From contig JASHTR010000274.1 of the NCBI GenBank assembly GCA_030040455.1, positions 1 through 6,543 on the forward strand: a stretch of DNA of 6,543 bases, in the 5' to 3' direction. The number at the start of each line of letters is the position of its first letter. Within the stretch, counting starts at the first letter, position 1. The notes below the pieces were generated by a model, which searched no databases, was not told where the DNA came from, and saw only the letters and a program-made list of their open reading frames with translations. The translations under genes were made by a program, and so were the position numbers. The stretch comes from Terriglobia bacterium. GTDB taxonomy: Bacteria; Acidobacteriota; Terriglobia; UBA7540. Positions 5,714 to 6,543 of the stretch are shown here, in pieces.

Positions 5714-6543
5714 ATGAAGGATGGGTTTAACGAAGAATATGACGTGGTCGTGGTGGGAGCGGGCCATTCGGGCTGCGAGGCTGCGATGGCTCCGGCACGC
5801 ATGGGGCTGAAGACCGCCCTTTACACCATCAACCTTGACCTGATCGCGCAGATGTCATGCAACCCGGCCGTGGGTGGGATCGCCAAAGGGCACCTGGTGC
5901 GGGAGGTGGACGCACTGGGCGGCGTGATGGGTGAGGTCATCGACGCGACGGGCATCCAGTTCCGGCTGCTGAACACGAGCCGAGGTCCTGCCGTCTGGTC
6001 TCCTCGCGCGCAGGCGGATAAGAAATTTTATCGGATGAAGATGCGGCAGGTGCTGGAGTCCGAACCCAACTTGCGCATCAAGCAGGCTGAGGTCGCGGAT
6101 TTGATTCTCGAGGATTTGCCAGAGTCCCACGGATTGCGCCGCTGGCGCGCACGGGGCGTCCGCCTGCGCGACGGGCGGGCGGTGGGAGCTGGCGCGGTAA
6201 TCATCACCACCGGAACGTTTTTGAACGGCCTCATTCACTGCGGCGAGCAGACTTATCCTGCGGGACGCTCGGGCGAGCCTCCGGCCGTGATGCTGGGTGA
6301 AGGGTTGCGGCGGCTCGGTTTCGAAGTGGGCCGGCTCAAGACAGGCACGCCTCCGCGCCTCGACGCGCGCACCATTGACTTCAAGGCGTTCCAGGTGCAG
6401 CAGGGTGACGCCGTTCCAACGCCCTTCAGCTTTCGGACAAAATCCATCCCGCAGCCGCAGACCGTCTGCTGGATCGGCTATACGAACGCGGCCACGCATC
6501 AGACCCTCCGGGAAAACCTGCACCGCTCGCCGCTCTATTCCGG
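5714..6543 (+). CDS. mnmG: tRNA uridine 5-carboxymethylaminomethyl modification enzyme MnmG, 5' part (cut by window edge)
   Basis: With MnmE, MnmG installs the cmnm5 group on uridine 34 of certain tRNAs, using FAD, NADH, methylenetetrahydrofolate and glycine; it acts in the cytoplasm. The first 276 codons are present, about 44 percent of a typical protein of 620-630 aa. Landmarks are the FAD-binding [14 protein letters not shown] (11-24); [20 protein letters not shown] (47-66), whose C49 aligns with E. coli catalytic Cys47; [23 protein letters not shown] (80-102); [11 protein letters not shown] (165-175); [10 protein letters not shown] (181-190); and [18 protein letters not shown] (206-223). 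The frame is open to the right edge at RSPLYSG. The second catalytic cysteine (E. coli Cys277) should lie about ten codons past the edge. The ATG at 5714 has GAAGG 10 nt upstream. No distal gene is visible. Confidence 0.97.
   Translation, partial: MKDGFNEEYDVVVVGAGHSGCEAAMAPARMGLKTALYTINLDLIAQMSCNPAVGGIAKGHLVREVDALGGVMGEVIDATGIQFRLLNTSRGPAVWSPRAQADKKFYRMKMRQVLESEPNLRIKQAEVADLILEDLPESHGLRRWRARGVRLRDGRAVGAGAVIITTGTFLNGLIHCGEQTYPAGRSGEPPAVMLGEGLRRLGFEVGRLKTGTPPRLDARTIDFKAFQVQQGDAVPTPFSFRTKSIPQPQTVCWIGYTNAATHQTLRENLHRSPLYS

Noticed and set aside
5855..6523. Minus-strand 222-codon frame opposite mnmG
   Set aside because: It is a shadow of the clearly conserved mnmG coding strand, with no family resemblance of its own.

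Overview
The window looks like a chromosomal stretch from a moderately GC-rich, free-living bacterium, most likely an Acidobacteriota. That placement is inference. It rests on the style of the one-component sigma-54 activator, a conserved protein beginning MCDYSL, a degenerate receiver protein, an MnmG with a [12 protein letters not shown] motif, and palindromic intergenic repeats of a kind I remember from that phylum. I see no phage, IS, CRISPR, tRNA or rRNA.

Layout. Positions 1-267 are upstream sequence with no supportable gene. At 268-2487 (+) lies a large PAS-PAS-GAF-AAA+-HTH sigma-54 enhancer-binding protein. The 138-bp gap after it holds a perfect 20-bp palindrome (2506-2525). A single-domain rhodanese follows (2626-3066, +) with an unusual N-terminal extension and a non-canonical active-site loop. 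The region 3067-3383 has no gene but holds three consecutive inverted repeats (3124-3224), the first terminator-like, and a Pho-box-like pair of 11-bp-periodic direct repeats (3312-3330). These lie just ahead of a 161-aa protein of unknown function (3384-3869, +). A hairpin-rich gap (3870-4066) leads to a 130-aa receiver-like protein that has lost its phosphorylation site (4067-4459, +). It converges on a medium-chain dehydrogenase/reductase (4486-5514, -) that keeps the structural zinc lobe but lacks the usual catalytic zinc ligands. A divergent intergenic region (5515-5713) separates that from the 5' part of mnmG (5714 to the right edge, +), which encodes the tRNA U34-modifying FAD protein.

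How the parts relate. The first four genes point the same way, but gaps of 138, 317 and 197 bp, each with its own palindromes or repeats, argue for separate transcription units rather than one operon. The window reads as ordinary core and accessory genes with rich cis-regulatory structure. I find no convincing new defence or mobile system. The items most worth following up are the operator-like palindrome beside the activator gene, the direct repeat ahead of the MCDYSL gene, the pseudo-receiver, and the three-hairpin intergenic element.
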